Notes under the pieces: model-generated
The model's input: the letters and a program-made list of their open reading frames with translations, nothing else
What the model was told of the DNA's origin: nothing
Database searches by the model: none
Translations under genes and position numbers: made by a program
In this document: positions 43,980 to 56,855 of the stretch, in pieces
Position numbering within the stretch: position 1 is the stretch's first letter
How the letters are laid out: each line of letters begins with the position of its first letter
Assembly: GCA_032718475.1 (NCBI GenBank)
Contig: JAUCBJ010005307.1
Span: forward strand, 47,718 to 111,717
Length of the DNA: 64,000 nt
Direction of reading: 5' to 3'
DNA from: Nemertoderma westbladi
Lineage: Eukaryota; Xenacoelomorpha; Nemertodermatida; Nemertodermatidae

Positions 43980-46590
43980 GGATGCATTTGTGTTGAGATT
44001 TCCCACCCTCCTAAATGGTGTGTAATATGGATGCATTTGTGTTGAGATTTCTCACCCTCCTAAATGGTGTGTAATATGGATGCATTTGTGTTGAGATTTC
44101 TCACCCTCCTAAATGGTGTGTAATATGGATGCATTTGTGTTGAGATTTCTCACCCTCCCAAATGGTGTGTAATATGGATGCATTTGTGTTGCGATTTCTC
44201 ACCCAGCCAAATGGTGTGTAATATGGATGCATTTGTGTTGATATTTCTCACCCTCCCAAATGGTGTGTAATATGGATGCATTTGTGTTGATATTTCTAAC
44301 CCTCCCAAATGGTGTGTAATATGGATGCATTTGTGTTGAGATTTCTCACCCTCCCAAATGGTGTGTAATATGGATGCATTTGTGTTGAGATTTCTCACCC
44401 TCCTAAATGGTGTGTAATATGGATGCATTTGTGTTGAGATTTCTCACCCTCCTAAATGGTGTATAATATGGATGCATTTGTGTTGATATTTCTAACCCTC
44501 CCAAATGGTGTGTAATATGGATGCATTTGTGTTGAGATTTCTCACCCTCCCAAATGGTGTGTAATATGGATGCATTTGTGTTGAGATTTCTCACCCTCCT
44601 AAATGGTGTGTAATATGGATGCATTTGTGTTGCGATTTCTCACCCTCCCAAATGGTGTGTAATATGAATGCATTTGTGTTGAGATTTCTCACCCTCCCAA
44701 ATGGTGTGTAATATGGATGCATTTGTGTTGAGATTTCTCACCCTCCCAAATGGTGTGTAATATGGATGCATTTGTGTTGAGATTTCTCACCCTCCCAAAT
44801 GGTGTGTAATATGGATGCATTTGTGTTGAGATTTCTCACCCTCCCAAATGCTGTGTAATATGGTTGCATTTGTGTTGAGATTTCTCACCCTCCCAAATGG
44901 TGTGTAATATGAATGCATTTGTGTTGAGATTTCTAACCCTCCCAAATGGTGTGTAATATGGATGCATTTGTGTTGAGATTTCTAACCCTCCCAAATGGTG
45001 TGTAATATGGATGCATTTGTGTTGAGATTTCTCACCCTCCCAAATGGTGTGTAATATGGATGCATTTGTGTTGAGATTTCTCACCCTCCCAAATGGTGTG
45101 TAATATGGATGCATTTGTGTTGAGATTTCTCACCCTCCTAAATGGTGTATAATATGGATGCATTTGTGTTGATATTTCTAACCCTCCCAAATGGTGTGTA
45201 ATATGGATGCATTTGTGTTGAGATTTCTCACCCTCCTAAATGGTGTATAATATGGATGCATTTGTGTTGAGATTTCTAACCCTCCCAAATGGTGTGTAAT
45301 ATGGATGCATTTGTGTTGAGATTTCTCACCCTCCTAAATGGTGTATAATATGGATGCATTTGTGTTGATATTTCTAACCCTCCCAAATGGTGTGTAATAT
45401 GGATGCATTTGTGTTGAGATTTCTCACCCTCCCAAATGGTGTGTAATATGGATGCATTTGTGTTGAGATTTCTCACCCTCCTAAATGGTGTGTAATATGG
45501 ATGCATTTGTGTTGAGATTTCTCACCCTCCTAAATGGTGTGTAATATGGATGCATTTGTGTTGCGATTTCTCACCCTCCCAAATGGTGTGTAATATGAAT
45601 GCATTTGTGTTGAGATTTCTCACCCTCCCAAATGGTGTGTAATATGGATGCATTTGTGTTGAGATTTCTCACCCTCCTAAATGGTGTGTAATATGGATGC
45701 ATTTGTGTTGAGATTTCTCACCCTCCTAAATGGTGTGTAATATGGATGCATTTGTGTTGAGATTTCTAACCCTCCCAAATGGTGTGTAATATGGATGCAT
45801 TTGTGTTGAGATTTCTCACCCTCCCAAATGGTGTGTAATATGGATGCATTTGTGTTGAGATTTCTCACCCTCCCAAATGGTGTGTAATATGGATGCATTT
45901 GTGTTGAGATTTCTAACCCTCCCAAATGGTGTGTAATATGGATGCATTTGTGTTGAGATTTCTCACCCTCCCAAATGGTGTGTAATATGGATGCATTTGT
46001 GTTGAGATTTCTCACCCTCCTAAATGGTGTGTAATATGGATGCATTTGTGTTGAGATTTCTCACCCTCCCAAATGGTGTGTAATATGGATGCATTTGTGT
46101 TGAGATTTCTAACCCTCCCAAATGGTGTGTAATATGGATGCATTTGTGTTGAGATTTCTAACCCTCCCAAATGGTGTGTAATATGGATGCATTTGTGTTG
46201 AGATTTCTCACCCTCCTAAATGGTGTGTAATATGGATGCATTTGTGTTGAGATTTCTCACCCTCCTAAATGGTGTGTAATATGGATGCATTTGTGTTGAG
46301 ATTTCTCACCCTCCCAAATGGTGTGTAATATGGATGCATTTGTGTTGAGATTTCTAACCCTCCCAAATGGTGTGTAATATGGATGCATTTGTGTTGAGAT
46401 TTCTAACCCTCCCAAATGGTGTGTAATATGGATGCATTTGTGTTGATATTTCTAACCCTCCCAAATGGTGTGTAATATGGATGCATTTGTGTTGAGATTT
46501 CTCACCCTCCCAAATGGTGTGTAATATGGATGCATTTGTGTTGAGATTTCTCACCCTCCTAAATGGTGTGTAATATGGATGCATTTGTGT
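43980..46590. repeat. 2.6-kb segment of 49-bp array, copy 2 of 34130-36840
   Basis: Second copy of the long-range duplication. Its right part (about 45.56-47.10 kb) also matches 40.86-42.54 kb at offsets of 4704 and then 4557 bp, so this segment has at least three relatives in the array. Confidence 0.8.
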
Positions 46591-47869
46591 TGCGATTTCT
46601 CACCCTCCCAAATGGTGTGTAATATGAATGCATTTGTGTTGAGATTTCTAACCCTCCCAAATGGTGTGTAATATGGATGCATTTGTGTTGAGATTTCTCA
46701 CCCTCCCAAATGGTGTGTAATATGGATGCATTTGTGTTGAGATTTCTCACCCTCCCAAATGGTGTGTAATATGGATGCATTTGTGTTGAGATTTCTAACC
46801 CTCCCAAATGGTGTGTAATATGGATGCATTTGTGTTGAGATTTCTCACCCTCCCAAATGGTGTGTAATATGGATGCATTTGTGTTGAGATTTCTCACCCT
46901 CCCAAATGGTGTGTAATATGGATGCATTTGTGTTGAGATTTCTAACCCTCCCAAATGGTGTGTAATATGGATGCATTTGTGTTGAGATTTCTCACCCTCC
47001 CAAATGCTGTGTAATATGGTTGCATTTGTGTTGAGATTTCTTACCCTCCCAAATGGTGTGTAATATGAATGCATTTGTGTTGAGATTTCTAACCCTCCCA
47101 AATGGTGTGTAATATGGATGCATTTGTGTTGAGATTTCTAACCCTCCCAAATGGTGTGTAATATGGATGCATTTGTGTTGAGATTTCTCACCCTCCCAAA
47201 TGCTGTGTAATATGGTTGCATTTGTGTTGAGATTTCTCACCCTCCCAAATGGTGTGTAATATGAATGCATTTGTGTTGAGATTTCTAACCCTCCCAAATG
47301 GTGTGTAATATGGATGCATTTGTGTTGAGATTTCTAACCCTCCCAAATGGTGTGTAATATGGATGCATTTGTGTTGAGATTTCTCACCCTCCTAAATGGT
47401 GTGTAATATGGATGCATTTGTGTTGAGATTTCTAACCCTCCCAAATGGTGTGTAATATGGATGCATTTGTGTTGAGATTTCTAACCCTCCCAAATGGTGT
47501 GTAATATGGATGCATTTGTGTTGAGATTTCTCACCCTCCCAAATGGTGTGTAATATGGATGCATTTGTGTTGAGATTTCTCACCCTCCCAAATGCTGTGT
47601 AATATGGTTGCATTTGTGTTGAGATTTCTCACCCTCCCAAATGGTGTGTAATATGAATGCATTTGTGTTGAGATTTCTAACCCTCCCAAATGGTGTGTAA
47701 TATGGATGCATTTGTGTTGAGATTTCTAACCCTCCCAAATGGTGTGTAATATGGATGCATTTGTGTTGAGATTTCTAACCCTCCCAAATGGTGTGTAATA
47801 TGGATGCATTTGTGTTGAGATTTCTAACCCTCCCAAATGGTGTGTAATATGGATGCATTTGTGTTGAGA

Positions 47870-50800
47870 TTTCTCACCCTCCCAAATGGTGTGTAATATG
47901 GATGCATTTGTGTTGCGATTTCTAACCCTCCCAAATGGTGTGTAATATGAATGCATTTGTGTTGAGATTTCTAACCCTCCCAAATGGTGTGTAATATGGA
48001 TGCATTTGTGTTGCGGTTTCTCACCCTCCCAAATGGTGTGTAATATGAATGCATTTGTGTTGAGATTTCTCACCCTCCCAAATGGTGTGTAATATGGATG
48101 CATTTGTGTTGAGATTTCTAACCCTCCCAAATGGTGTGTAATATGGATGCATTTGTGTTGAGATTTCTCACCCTCCCAAATGGTGTGTAATATGGATGCA
48201 TTTGTGTTGAGATTTCTCACTCTCCCAAATGGTGTGTAATATGGATGCATTTGTGTTGAGATTTCTAACCCTCCCAAATGGTGTGTAATATGGATGCATT
48301 TGTGTTGAGATTTCTAACCCTCCCAAATGGTGTGTAATATGGATGCATTTGTGTTGAGATTTCTCACCCTCCCAAATGCTGTGTAATATGGTTGCATTTG
48401 TGTTGAGATTTCTCACCCTCCCAAATGGTGTGTAATATGGATGCATTTGTGTTGAGATTTCTCACCCTCCCAAATGGTGTGTAATATGGATGCATTTGTG
48501 TTGAGATTTCTCACCCTCCCAAATGCTGTGTAATATGGTTGCATTTGTGTTGAGATTTCTCACCCTCCCAAATGGTGTGTAATATGAATGCATTTGTGTT
48601 GAGATTTCTAACCCTCCCAAATGGTGTGTAATATGGATGCATTTGTGTTGAGATTTCTAACCCTCCCAAATGGTGTGTAATATGGATGCATTTGTGTTGA
48701 GATTTCTCACCCTCCCAAATGCTGTGTAATATGGTTGCATTTGTGTTGAGATTTCTCACCCTCCCAAATGGTGTGTAATATGAATGCATTTGTGTTGAGA
48801 TTTCTAACCCTCCCAAATGGTGTGTAATATGGATGCATTTGTCTTGAGATTTCTAACCCTCCCAAATGGTGTGTAATATGGATGCATTTGTGTTGAGATT
48901 TCTAACCCTCCCAAATGGTGTGTAATATGGATGCATTTGTGTTGAGATTTCTAACCCTCCCAAATGGTGTGTAATATGGATGCATTTGTGTTGAGATTTC
49001 TAACCCTCCCAAATGGTGTGTAATATGGATGCATTTGTGTTGAGATTTCTCACCCTCCCAAATGCTGTGTAATATGGTTGCATTTGTGTTGAGATTTCTC
49101 ACCCTCCCAAATGGTGTGTAATATGAATGCATTTGTGTTGAGATTTCTAACCCTCCCAAATGGTGTGTAATATGGATGCATTTGTGTTGAGATTTCTAAC
49201 CCTCCCAAATGGTGTATAATATGGATGCATTTGTTTTGAGATTTCTAACCCTCCTAAATGGTGTATAATATGGATGCATTTGTGTTGAGATTTCTCACCC
49301 TCCCAAATGGTGTGTAATATGGATGCATTTGTGTTGAGATTTCTCACCCTCCTAAATGGTGTATAATATGGATGCATTTGTGTTGAGATTTCTCACCCTC
49401 CTAAATGGTGTGTAATATGGATGCATTTGTGTTGAGATTTCTCACCCTCCCAAATGGTGTGTAATATGGATGCATTTGTGTTGAGATTTCTCACCCTCCC
49501 AAATGGTGTGTAATATGAATGCATTTGTGTTGAGATTTCTAACCCTCCCAAATGGTGTGTAATATGGATGCATTTGTGTTGCGATTTCTAACCCTCCCAA
49601 ATGGTGTGTAATATGAATGCATTTGTGTTGAGATTTCTAACCCTCCCAAATGGTGTGTAATATGGATGCATTTGTGTTGCGATTTCTCACCCTCCCAAAT
49701 GGTGTGTAATATGAATGCATTTGTGTTGAGATTTCTCACCCTCCCAAATGGTGTGTAATATGGATGCATTTGTGTTGAGATTTCTAACCCTCCCAAATGG
49801 TGTGTAATATGGATGCATTTGTGTTGAGATTTCTCACCCTCCCAAATGGTGTGTAATATGGATGCATTTGTGTTGAGATTTCTCACTCTCCCAAATGGTG
49901 TGTAATATGGATGCATTTGTGTTGAGATTTCTAACCCTCCCAAATGGTGTGTAATATGGATGCATTTGTGTTGAGATTTCTAACCCTCCCAAATGGTGTG
50001 TAATATGGATGCATTTGTGTTGAGATTTCTCACCCTCCCAAATGCTGTGTAATATGGTTGCATTTGTGTTGAGATTTCTCACCCTCCCAAATGGTGTGTA
50101 ATATGGATGCATTTGTGTTGAGATTTCTCACCCTCCCAAATGGTGTGTAATATGGATGCATTTGTGTTGAGATTTCTCACCCTCCCAAATGCTGTGTAAT
50201 ATGGTTGCATTTGTGTTGAGATTTCTCACCCTCCCAAATGGTGTGTAATATGAATGCATTTGTGTTGAGATTTCTAACCCTCCCAAATGGTGTGTAATAT
50301 GGATGCATTTGTGTTGAGATTTCTAACCCTCCCAAATGGTGTGTAATATGGATGCATTTGTGTTGAGATTTCTCACCCTCCCAAATGCTGTGTAATATGG
50401 TTGCATTTGTGTTGAGATTTCTCACCCTCCCAAATGGTGTGTAATATGAATGTATTTGTGTTGAGATTTCTAACCCTCCCAAATGGTGTGTAATATGGAT
50501 GCATTTGTCTTGAGATTTCTAACCCTCCCAAATGGTGTGTAATATGGATGCATTTGTGTTGAGATTTCTAACCCTCCCAAATGGTGTGTAATATGGATGC
50601 ATTTGTGTTGAGATTTCTAACCCTCCCAAATGGTGTGTAATATGGATGCATTTGTGTTGAGATTTCTAACCCTCCCAAATGGTGTGTAATATGGATGCAT
50701 TTGTGTTGAGATTTCTCACCCTCCCAAATGCTGTGTAATATGGTTGCATTTGTGTTGAGATTTCTCACCCTCCCAAATGGTGTGTAATATGAATGCATTT

Positions 50801-51181
50801 GTGTTGAGATTTCTAACCCTCCCAAATGGTGTGTAATATGGATGCATTTGTGTTGAGATTTCTAACCCTCCCAAATGGTGTATAATATGGATGCATTTGT
50901 TTTGAGATTTCTAACCCTCCTAAATGGTGTATAATATGGATGCATTTGTGTTGAGATTTCTCACCCTCCCAAATGGTGTGTAATATGGATGCATTTGTGT
51001 TGAGATTTCTCACCCTCCTAAATGGTGTATAATATGGATGCATTTGTGTTGAGATTTCTCACCCTCCTAAATGGTGTGTAATATGGATGCATTTGTGTTG
51101 AGATTTCTCACCCTCCCAAATGGTGTGTAATATGGATGCATTTGTGTTGAGATTTCTCACCCTCCCAAATGGTGTGTAATA
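47870..51181. repeat. Tandem duplication of 34 units (1666 bp)
   Basis: Two adjacent copies, about 47870-49515 and 49536-51181. Shared private marks are TTTGTCTTGAG (48839 and 50505) and TTGTTTTGAG (49231 and 50897). Each copy also has private changes, for example TTGCGGTTT near 48012 and AATGTATTTG near 50449, so they have diverged slightly. Confidence 0.85.
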
Positions 51182-52310
51182 TGGATGCATTTGTGTTGAG
51201 ATTTCTCACCCTCCTAAATGGTGTGTAATATGGATGCATTTGTGTTGCGATTTCTAACCCTCCCAAATGGTGTATAATATGGATGCATTTGTGTTGAGAT
51301 TTCTCACCCTCCTAAATGGTGTATAATATGGATGCATTTGTGCTGAGATTTCTCACCCTCCTAAATGGTGTATAATATGGATGCATTCGTGTTGAGATTT
51401 CTCACCCTCCTAAATGGTGTATAATATGGATGCATTTGTGTTGAGATTTCTCACCCTCCTAAATGGTGTGTAATATGCATGCATTTGTGTTGAGATTTCT
51501 CACCCTCCTAAATGGTGTATAATATGGATGCATTTGTGTTGAGATTTCTCACCCTCCTAAATGGTGTGTAATATGGATGCATTTGTGTTGAGATTTCTCA
51601 CCCTCCTAAATGGTGTGTAATATGGATGCATTTGTGTTGAGATTTCTCACCCTCCTAAATTGTGTGTAACATGGATGCATTTGTGTTGAGATTTCTCACC
51701 CTCCCAAGTGGTGTGTAATATGGATGCATTTGTGTTGAGATTTCTAACCCTCCCAAATGGTGTGTAATATGGATGTATTTGTGTTGAGATTTCTCACCCT
51801 CCCAAATGGTGTGTAATATGGATGCATTTGTGTTAAGATTTCTCACCCTCCTAAATTGTGTGTAACATGGATGCATTTGTGTTGAGATTTCTCACCCTCC
51901 CAAATGGTGTGTAATATGGATGCATTTGTGTTGAGATTTCTCACCCTCCCAAATGGTGTGTAATATGGATGCATTTGTGTTAAGATTTCTCACCCTCCTA
52001 AATGGTGTGTAATATGGATGCATTTGTGTTGAGATTTCTCACCCTCCCAAATGGTGTGTAATATGGATGCATTTGTGTTGAGATTTCTCACCCTCCTAAA
52101 TGGTGTATAATATGGATGCATTTGTGTTGAGATTTCTCACCCTCCTAAATGGTGTGTAATATGGATGCATTTGTGTTGAGATTTCTCACCCTCCTAAATG
52201 GTGTATAATATGGATGCATTTGTGTTGAGATTTCTCACCCTCCTAAATGGTGTGTAATATGGATGCATTTGTGTTGAGATTTCTCACTCTCCCAAATGGT
52301 GTGTAATATG

Positions 52311-53840
52311 GATGCATTTGTGTTGAGATTTCTCACCCTCCTAAATGGTGTGTAATATGGATGCATTTGTGTTGCGATTTCTCACCCTCCCAAATGGTGT
52401 GTAATATGGATGCATTTGTTTTGAGATTTCTCACCCTCCTAAATGGTGTGTAATATGGATGCATTTGTGTTGCGATTTCTCACCCTCCCAAATGGTGTGT
52501 AATATGGATGCATTTGTGTTGAGATTTCTCACCCTCCCAAATGGTGTGTAACATGGATGCATTTGTGTTGAGATTTCTCACCCTCCTAAATGGTGTGTAA
52601 GATGGATGCATTTGTGTTGAGATTTCTCACCCTCCTAAATGGTGTGTAATATGGATGCATTTGTGTTGAGATTTCTCACTCTCCCAAATGGTGTGTAATA
52701 TGGATGCATTTGTGTTGAGATTTCTCACCCTCCTAAATGGTGTGTAATATGGTTGCATTTGTGTTGCGATTTCTCACCCTCCTAAATGGTGTGTAATATG
52801 GATGCATTTGTGTTGAGATTTCTCACCCTCCCAAATGGTGTGTAATATGGATGCATTTGTGTTGCGATTTCTCACCCTCCCAAATGGTGTGTAATATGGA
52901 TGCATTTGTTTTGAGATTTCTCACCCTCCTAAATGGTGTGTAATATGGATGCATTTGTGTTGCGATTTCTCACCCTCCTAAATGGTGTGTAATATGGATG
53001 CATTTGTGTTGAGATTTCTAACCCTCCCAAATGGTGTGTAATATGAATGCATTTGTGTTGAGATTTCTCACCCTCCTAAATGGTGTGTAATATGGATGCA
53101 TTTGTGTTGCGATTTCTCACCCTCCCAAATGGTGTGTAATATGGATGCATTTGTTTTGAGATTTCTCACCCTCCTAAATGGTGTGTAATATGGATGCATT
53201 TGTGTTGCGATTTCTCACCCTCCCAAATGGTGTGTAATATGGATGCATTTGTGTTGAGATTTCTCACCCTCCCAAATGGTGTGTAACATGGATGCATTTG
53301 TGTTGAGATTTCTCACCCTCCTAAATGGTGTGTAAGATGGATGCATTTGTGTTGAGATTTCTCACCCTCCTAAATGGTGTGTAATATGGATGCATTTGTG
53401 TTGAGATTTCTCACTCTCCCAAATGGTGTGTAATATGGATGCATTTGTGTTGAGATTTCTCACCCTCCTAAATGGTGTGTAATATGGTTGCATTTGTGTT
53501 GCGATTTCTCACCCTCCTAAATGGTGTGTAATATGGATGCATTTGTGTTGAGATTTCTCACCCTCCCAAATGGTGTGTAATATGGATGCATTTGTGTTGC
53601 GATTTCTCACCCTCCCAAATGGTGTGTAATATGGATGCATTTGTTTTGAGATTTCTCACCCTCCTAAATGGTGTGTAATATGGATGCATTTGTGTTGCGA
53701 TTTCTCAACCTCCTAAATGGTGGGTAATATGGATGCATTTGTGTTGAGATTTCTAACCCTCCCAAATGGTGTGTAATATGAATGCATTTGTGTTGAGATT
53801 TCTCACCCTCCTAAATGGTGTGTAATATGGATGCATTTGT
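52311..53840. repeat. Tandem duplication of 15 units (735 bp)
   Basis: Two adjacent copies at +735 bp. Shared marks are GTAACATGG (52549/53284), GTAAGATGG (52597/53332), TTGTTTTGAG (52418/53153) and ATGGTTGCA (52749/53484). The second copy has the extra rare unit changes CTCAACC and GGTGGGTAA at 53704-53723. Confidence 0.83.
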
Positions 53841-56800
53841 GTTGAGATTTCTAACCCTCCCAAATGGTGTGTAATATGGATGCATTTGTGTTGAGATTTC
53901 TCACCCTCCTAAATGGTGTGTAATATGGATGCATTTGTGTTGAGATTTCTAACCCTCCCAAATGGTGTGTAATATGAATGCATTTGTGTTGAGATTTCTC
54001 ACCCTCCTAAATGGTGTGTAATATGGATGCATTTGTGTTGAGATTTCTAACCCTCCCAAATGGTGTGTAATATGGATGCATTTGTGTTGAGATTTCTCAC
54101 TCTCCCAAATGGTGTGTAATATGGATGCATTTGTGTTGAGATTTCTCACTCTCCCAAATGGTGTGTAATATGGATGCATTTGTGTTGAGATTTCTCACCC
54201 TCCCAAATGGTGTGTAATATGGATGCATTTGTGTTGAGATTTCTAACCCTCCTAAATGGTGTGTAATATGAATGCATTTGTGTTGAGATTTCTCACTCTC
54301 CCAAATGGTGTGTAATATGGATGCATTTGTGTTGAGATTTCTCACCCTCCCAAATGGTGTGTAACATGGATGCATTTGTGTTGAGATTTCTCACCCTCCT
54401 AAATGGTGTATAATATGGATGCATTTGTGTTGAGATTTCTCACCCTCCTAAATGGTGTGTAATATGGATGCATTTGTGTTGAGATTTCTCACCCTCCTAA
54501 ATGGTGTATAATATGGATGCATTTGTGTTGAGATTTCTCACCCTCCCAAATGGTGTGTAATATGGATGCATTTGTGTTGAGATTTCTCACCCTCCCAAAT
54601 GGTGTGTAATATGGATGCATTTGTGTTGAGATTTCTCACCCTCCCAAATGGTGTGTAATATGGTTGCATTTGTGTTGAGATTTCTCACCCTCCCAAATGG
54701 TGTGTAATATGGATGCATTTGTGTTGAGATTTCTCACCCTCCTAAATGGTGTGTAATATGGATGCATTTGTGTTGAGATTTCTCACCCTCCCAAATGGTG
54801 TGTAATATGGATGCATTTGTGTTGAGATTTCTCACCCTCCTAAATGGTGTATAATATGGATGCATTTGTGTTGAGATTTCTCACCCTCCTAAATGGTGTG
54901 TAATATGGATGCATTTGTGTTGAGATTTCTCACCCTCCTAAATGGTGTGTAATATGGATGCATTTGTGTTGAGATTTCTCACCCTCCTAAATGGTGTATA
55001 ATATGGATGCATTTGTGTTGAGATTTCTCACCCTCCTAAATGGTGTGTAATATGGTTGCATTTGTGTTGAGATTTCTCACCCTCCCAAATGGTGTGTAAT
55101 ATGGATGCATTTGTGTTGAGATTTCTCACCCTCCTAAATGGTGTGTAATATGGTTGCATTTGTGTTGAGATTTCTCACCCTCCCAAATGGTGTGTAATAT
55201 GGATGCATTTGTGTTGAGATTTCTCACCCTCCCAAATGGTGTGTAATATGGATGCATTTGTGTTGAGATTTCTCACCCTCCTAAATGGTGTATAATATGG
55301 ATGCATTTGTGTTGAGATTTCTCACCCTCCTAAATGGTGTGTAATATGGATGCATTTGTGTTGAGATTTCTCACCCTCCTAAATGGTGTGTAATATGGAT
55401 GCATTTGTGTTGAGATTTCTCACCCTCCCAAATGGTGTGTAATATGGATGCATTTGTGTTGAGATTTCTCACCCTCCTAAATGGTGTGTAATATGGATGC
55501 ATTTGTGTTGAGATTTCTCACCCTCCCAAATGGTGTGTAATATGGATGCATTTGTGTTGAGATTTCTCACCCTCCTAAATGGTGTATAATATGGATGCAT
55601 TTGTGTTGAGATTTCTCACCCTCCTAAATGGTGTGTAATATGGATGCATTTGTGTTGAGATTTCTCACCCTCCCAAATGGTGTGTAATATGGATGCATTT
55701 GTGTTGAGATTTCTCACCCTCCTAAATGGTGTGTAATATGGATGCATTTGTGTTGAGATTTCTCACCCTCCCAAATGGTGTGTAATATGGATGCATTTGT
55801 GTTGAGATTTCTCACCCTCCTAAATGGTGTATAATATGGATGCATTTGTGTTGAGATTTCTCACCCTCCTAAATGGTGTGTAATATGGATGCATTTGTGT
55901 TGAGATTTCTCACCCTCCTAAATGGTGTGTAATATGGATGCATTTGTGTTGAGATTTCTCACCCTCCTAAATGGTGTGTAATATGGATGCATTTGTGTTG
56001 AGATTTCTCACCCTCCTAAATGGTGTGTAATATGGATGCATTTGTGTTGAGATTTCTCACCCTCCTAAATGGTGTGTAATATGGATGCATTTGTGTTGAG
56101 ATTTCTCACCCTCCCAAATGGTGTGTAATATGGATGCATTTGTGTTGAGATTTCTCACCCTCCTAAATGGTGTATAATATGGATGCATTTGTGTTGAGAT
56201 TTCTCACCCTCCTAAATGGTGTGTAATATGGATGCATTTGTGTTGAGATTTCTCACCCTCCCAAATGGTGTGTAATATGGATGCATTTGTGTTGAGATTT
56301 CTCACCCTCCTAAATGGTGTGTAATATGGATGCATTTGTGTTGAGATTTCTCACCCTCCCAAATGGTGTGTAATATGGATGCATTTGTGTTGAGATTTCT
56401 CACCCTCCTAAATGGTGTATAATATGGATGCATTTGTGTTGAGATTTCTCACCCTCCTAAATGGTGTGTAATATGGATGCATTTGTGTTGAGATTTCTCA
56501 CCCTCCTAAATGGTGTGTAATATGGATGCATTTGTGTTGAGATTTCTCACCCTCCTAAATGGTGTGTAATATGGATGCATTTGTGTTGAGATTTCTCACC
56601 CTCCTAAATGGTGTATAATATGGATGCATTTGTGTTGAGATTTCTCACCCTCCTAAATGGTGTGTAATATGGATGCATTTGTGTTGAGATTTCTCACTCT
56701 CCCAAATGGTGTGTAATATGGATGCATTTGTGTTGAGATTTCTCACCCTCCTAAATGGTGTGTAATATGGATGCATTTGTGTTGCGATTTCTCACCCTCC

Positions 56801-56855
56801 CAAATGGTGTGTAATATGGATGCATTTGTTTTGAGATTTCTCACCCTCCCAAATT

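Larger units (their letters stand above)
32065..56855. repeat. 49-bp satellite array (about 506 units)
   Basis: Head-to-tail repeat with a 49-bp unit, all one orientation; positions 32155-32203 are a typical unit. The AAAT phase marker lies at 32106 in the first clear unit and at 56851 in the last, 24,745 bp apart, exactly 505 x 49, so there is no net insertion or deletion. Main variable sites are TCTCACC/TCTAACC, CTCCCAAA/CTCCTAAA, GTGTAA/GTATAA, TTGAGATT/TTGCGATT/TTGATATT and ATGGATGC/ATGAATGC. Each unit holds CAAATG and CATTTG as an inverted pair 16 bp apart when the C allele is present. The TCTAACC allele is common from about 32.7 to 51.3 kb and absent after about 54.25 kb. No known satellite family recognised. 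Confidence 0.98.

Noticed and set aside
32586-54375. Dozens of minus-strand ORFs of 73-199 codons with a repeating 49-residue pattern
   Set aside because: They are a product of the 49-bp period and one C/A site, start and stop inside repeat units, overlap in several frames and show no domain. No evidence of a coding gene.
1-56855. CENP-B box or other known centromere motif in the satellites
   Set aside because: I looked for a TTCG-to-CGGGA type box in both units and saw none.
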